From Paraglaciecola algarum (GTDB taxonomy: Bacteria > Pseudomonadota > Gammaproteobacteria > Enterobacterales > Alteromonadaceae), in the NCBI RefSeq assembly GCF_021532655.1, contig NZ_JAKGAS010000008.1, forward strand, positions 62,001-126,000: a stretch of 64,000 nucleotides of DNA, in the 5' to 3' direction. Positions within the stretch are counted from its first letter, which is position 1. Each line of letters begins with the position of its first letter. A model generated the notes under the pieces. It ran no database searches. It saw nothing but the letters and a program-made list of their open reading frames with translations, and was not told the DNA's origin. Position numbers and translations under genes: made by a program. Below, piece after piece: positions 61,065 to 64,000 of the stretch.

Positions 61065-62813
61065 CTAAAGGACACCAATAACCCCTTCTCTGCGTTTGTC
61101 TGCTGCACCTTCAAGGGTGCCGTCTGGTTTACGTAAAATAACACTCAAACCAGAGTTTTCACCTCTTGAGGCATCCACATCAAATCCCAAATCTTTCATT
61201 GCCGAAATAATTGCTTCTGGGGTCGCGCCTTTTTCTAAACGAACAGTTTTTCCTCTAGCCACCATATTAGGTAAATCAACAGCGGCTTGCGGATCTAAGC
61301 CCCATTCAAACACACCCACCATTGTCTTAACGGTATAAGCAATGATGTTATTACCACCTGGAGATCCCGTCGCCATTAAAAACTCACCATTTTTATCTAA
61401 TACGATAGAAGGTGACATAGACGAACGTGGCCGCTTATTCGGCGCAACTGCATTAGCAATAGCGTTGCCATTTTTATCAGTATGTTGAAAAGAAAAATCA
61501 GTTAGTTGGTTATTTAAAAACATGCCGCCAACCATACGAGTAGTGCCAAAAATACTTTCAACAGTCGCGGTCATCGACACCACGTCACCCTTTGTATCTA
61601 CAATAACAAAATGCGTTGTACCATGAACGTCTTGGGTCGCATCAATACCTGCAGTTTGGTCACTTGGCGTGTCGTTGTAGGCCCAAGGGTTGCCTACAGC
61701 ATAAGTGAGAGGTGTAGACCTATCTGAAATAAGTTTTGCACGACTCGCTAGATACTCTTTGTTTAGCATTCCTTTTATTGGCATGTCCACAAAATCTGGA
61801 TCGGCTATAAATTGATCTCTATCGGCATAAGCAAGCTGTTGAGCTTGCGCTAAAATAGCCCAGTTTCTTGGATCACTAGGACCTGCAGTAGTTGGTTTTG
61901 GACCATTTTCTAATATCCCCATGATCATACCCACAGCCAACCATGAAGAAGGAGGCGGCACACCGCATATTTGAGTATCACGATAATCCTGACAAAGAGC
62001 CTCACGCTTGACTGGTTTATAGGCCGCGATATCTTCAGCCGTTAAGCTACCCGCTCTTGGTTCTTGTTGCACCATAGCGGCTATGTCTTTGGCAATTTCT
62101 CCGTGATAAAACGCCGATGGGTCTTTAGCTATTATTTCTAAGGTTTTAGCATATTCTGGATTTTTCAGCAGGTACCCCTCAGGGTGAGCTACTCCCGCGT
62201 CATCAAAAAAATACTCATAGGCATCGGTTGGACCTTGTTCTGGAGTACTTGGGATATACTTTCCAAACCGAACCAACATACCGTGTAAACGAGGAGATAT
62301 TTCAAATCCTTCTTTTGCCAACTTGCTGGCATGACTAAATAAGCTGCCCCACTCCAATGTGCCCTGTTCTTCATGGGCCATTGATAACATAGCTAATACG
62401 CCCGGTGCTCCGGTAGACAAGCCACTGTTTTTGGCTTGAATAAAAGGCATACTGTCTCCGTTTTCTAGCAGGAACATATCCGCTGTAGCACCACTTGGTG
62501 CACTTTCTCTACCGTCATAAACCGCTAGTTTTTTTGTCTCACTGTCAAAGTGCACCATAAAGGCACCACCGGCTAAACCTGAACTTTGTGGCTCTACTAG
62601 ACTCAATACCGCTTCAATTGCAATAGCCGCATCGACAGCAGATCCTCCCGCTCGTAACACATCTAAGCCAGCTTTTGTGGCATGTGGATTCGCAGTCACC
62701 ACCATAGCTTGTTGTTTTGGTGTGTCTGTTACTTTTTCTGTTTGTTTTTCTTCAGCGCTACAACTCAAAAGTCCAGCTGAGAAAACCCCTAACACCCATA
62801 TCCGAAAGTTCAT
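61065..62813 (-). CDS. ggt: Gamma-glutamyltransferase, lipoprotein
   Basis: The enzyme cleaves gamma-glutamyl bonds, e.g. of glutathione, in the periplasm. It has a lipobox L-L-S-C with Cys18, so it is membrane-anchored, unlike soluble E. coli Ggt. The precursor should cleave itself before Thr399 in GTTHFVIVDTKGDVVSMT to give the two subunits; the Thr is then the nucleophile. RESAPSGAT, SSGLAGGAFMV and GSPGGNNI (oxyanion and substrate loops) also fit. At 582 residues it matches the family. Confidence 0.94.
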   Translation of the reverse strand: MNFRIWVLGVFSAGLLSCSAEEKQTEKVTDTPKQQAMVVTANPHATKAGLDVLRAGGSAVDAAIAIEAVLSLVEPQSSGLAGGAFMVHFDSETKKLAVYDGRESAPSGATADMFLLENGDSMPFIQAKNSGLSTGAPGVLAMLSMAHEEQGTLEWGSLFSHASKLAKEGFEISPRLHGMLVRFGKYIPSTPEQGPTDAYEYFFDDAGVAHPEGYLLKNPEYAKTLEIIAKDPSAFYHGEIAKDIAAMVQQEPRAGSLTAEDIAAYKPVKREALCQDYRDTQICGVPPPSSWLAVGMIMGILENGPKPTTAGPSDPRNWAILAQAQQLAYADRDQFIADPDFVDMPIKGMLNKEYLASRAKLISDRSTPLTYAVGNPWAYNDTPSDQTAGIDATQDVHGTTHFVIVDTKGDVVSMTATVESIFGTTRMVGGMFLNNQLTDFSFQHTDKNGNAIANAVAPNKRPRSSMSPSIVLDKNGEFLMATGSPGGNNIIAYTVKTMVGVFEWGLDPQAAVDLPNMVARGKTVRLEKGATPEAIISAMKDLGFDVDASRGENSGLSVILRKPDGTLEGAADKRREGVIGVL

Positions 62814-63382
62814 AGACTGTTCCTTATAGTTGAAACTTATTAAGTTAATATTTTGTATTGAATAAATAAGGCGAGGTTCACGTAAAAAGTTTAAACGTGT
62901 AATACACCAAAAGGACGGAACAAAAAATGTTCTGATAATTTTTTATCACAAATAAAGCTTGGGTAACAACGGAATTGCAATATTAGGCGCTATTTATTCA
63001 ATTTACCGAACACAAATAAATCTAAGCCAACTTTAAACACTGAAATTCAACAAAAATTCAACAAAAACAACAACTAGTAAACATAAAAATAGTGGAAGGT
63101 GATTGTTATGCAACCCCATAACTTATGTCATTTTAGAATGTAACAGCAAAACTTAAAGGCGCTGAAAAGCCACTATATAAATTGTTTGTCACTCTACTAG
63201 GAGGGTCTTAATCTATTAACTAACCTTTGGTTTTTAATGAAGATGGAGTGATTATTTATATAAAATATGCTTCTGGGTTTTGTAGCTAAATCAGCCTGCA
63301 GGTTAAAAGCTGTTATAGCAAAGTATTTGGTATTATAATCCGCAGCCGTAAATTCAATAGAGCTATTTATTAACTTAGTATT
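62814..63382. other. Intergenic region between ggt and thiI
   Basis: About 570 AT-rich bases with no gene. A possible -10 box TATAAT lies at 63334-63339 for thiI, with no clear -35. Short direct repeats such as AATTCAACAAAAATTCAACA (about 63046-63065) are present. Confidence 0.5.
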
Positions 63383-64000
63383 ATGCAGTTTATTATCCGT
63401 TTACATCCCGAAATTATTATTAAAAGCCGCGCAGTACGCAAACGTTTTACTTTTGTGCTGGAAGGTAATGTTCGCAGGATTTTCAAATCAAACGAGCTCT
63501 CAGTAGAGGTACGTTCTGCATGGGATAAACTGATACTTATCATTAATCCAAAGTCTATAAACAAGCAAGATAAAATTATAGCGTTATTGCAACGAATACC
63601 CGGTATTGATCAAATCATCCGAGTACAAGAAAGCACCTTCACCGACCTAGATGATATTTGCCAGCAAGTCAAACAGACTTGGGCACCATTATTGGTTGGA
63701 AAAAGTTTCGTAGTACGGGTAAAACGCAAAGGTAAGCATGATTTTTCCTCACTCGAATTAGAACGATATGTAGGGGGGTATCTCAACCAAAACTGTGAGA
63801 CCGGCGGGGTAAACCTTAAACGACCAGATCAAATTATTGAATTTGAAGTCCACAACGACAAGCTCATTCAAAGCCATAGCAGAATTAAATGTTTAGGCGG
63901 CATGCCACTGCCCACCCAAGGTGATGCCTTGTCACTCATGTCTGGCGGTTACGACTCAGGTGTGGCCAGCTACCAAATGATCCGTCGTGGCACGCGTACC
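63383..64000 (+). CDS. thiI: tRNA 4-thiouridine synthase ThiI, 5' part
   Basis: ThiI adenylates tRNA U8 and transfers sulfur to make 4-thiouridine; it also feeds sulfur to thiamine synthesis. The visible 206 codons begin MQFIIRLHPEIIIKSRAVRK. They contain the ferredoxin-like N-domain and THUMP domain (about 60-165). They end in the PP-loop SLMSGGYDSGVASYQM, which binds ATP. The gene runs off the window end, so the C-terminal rhodanese domain with the catalytic Cys cannot be checked. No strong ribosome-binding site precedes the ATG. Confidence 0.92.
   Translation, partial: MQFIIRLHPEIIIKSRAVRKRFTFVLEGNVRRIFKSNELSVEVRSAWDKLILIINPKSINKQDKIIALLQRIPGIDQIIRVQESTFTDLDDICQQVKQTWAPLLVGKSFVVRVKRKGKHDFSSLELERYVGGYLNQNCETGGVNLKRPDQIIEFEVHNDKLIQSHSRIKCLGGMPLPTQGDALSLMSGGYDSGVASYQMIRRGTRT

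Noticed and set aside
63108..63143. Tiny frame starting ATGCAACCCC after GGAAGG
   Set aside because: It has only eleven codons and no sign of conservation or leader-peptide features.

Overview
The window reads as chromosome of a marine gammaproteobacterium of the order Alteromonadales, most likely an Alteromonas/Glaciecola/Paraglaciecola relative. The basis is the gene order sspB-sspA-petCBA-rpsI-rplM, the yejK/yejL/yejM block, a type III glutamine synthetase, a TonB receptor with Fur boxes, and AT-rich coding sequence. This placement is inference; no rRNA or tRNA gene is present in the window.

Layout. 1-5.3 kb: conserved core (SspB, SspA, cytochrome bc1, ribosomal proteins S9 and L13), all on the minus strand. 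5.3-9.3 kb: a small accessory island bounded by two inverted copies of a ~219-bp structured repeat. It holds a DUF2971 gene broken by one in-frame stop, a ~243-bp tandem duplication, and an MqsRA-like toxin-antitoxin pair with a palindromic operator. 9.3-23.5 kb: M23 peptidase, PTPS-like protein, yejK, yejL-yejM, a Fur-controlled pair of unknown small proteins facing a Fur-controlled TonB receptor, rlmA, a sulfatase, dsbC, a ZIP transporter and prephenate dehydratase. 23.7-33.0 kb: a secreted cytochrome c plus beta-propeller pair, glnN, and a two-component system with envelope genes.

33.1-38.3 kb: an ECF sigma/anti-sigma pair with a subtilase, an outer-membrane barrel protein and a Ser/Ala/Glu-rich secreted protein. 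A promoter pattern GGAATAAA-N13-CGTYAT stands before both the sigma gene and the Ser/Ala/Glu-rich gene, suggesting an autoregulated regulon. 38.4-43.2 kb: two LysR regulators around a GST / flavin-binding / cupin / thioredoxin redox cluster. 43.26-43.56 kb: a 296-bp element with 32-bp terminal inverted repeats. 43.6-50.9 kb: a second copy of the cytochrome c/propeller pair, here in an apparent operon with a carotenoid oxygenase and a DUF2141 protein, facing a membrane LytTR regulator. A fragment of the neighbouring DUF5995 gene lies inside this locus.

52.7-56.4 kb: an integron-type gene-cassette array without an integrase in view. Cassettes carry a DUF6680 protein, a GFA-family protein, a small membrane protein, a secreted protein and a RelBE-like pair. 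Its first attC site is interrupted on the bottom strand by a ~701-bp group IIC intron that keeps ribozyme domains but has no reverse transcriptase. 56.6-64 kb: aminotransferase, lipoprotein, MlaC-like protein, LysR regulator, gamma-glutamyltransferase, and the 5' part of thiI cut by the window end.
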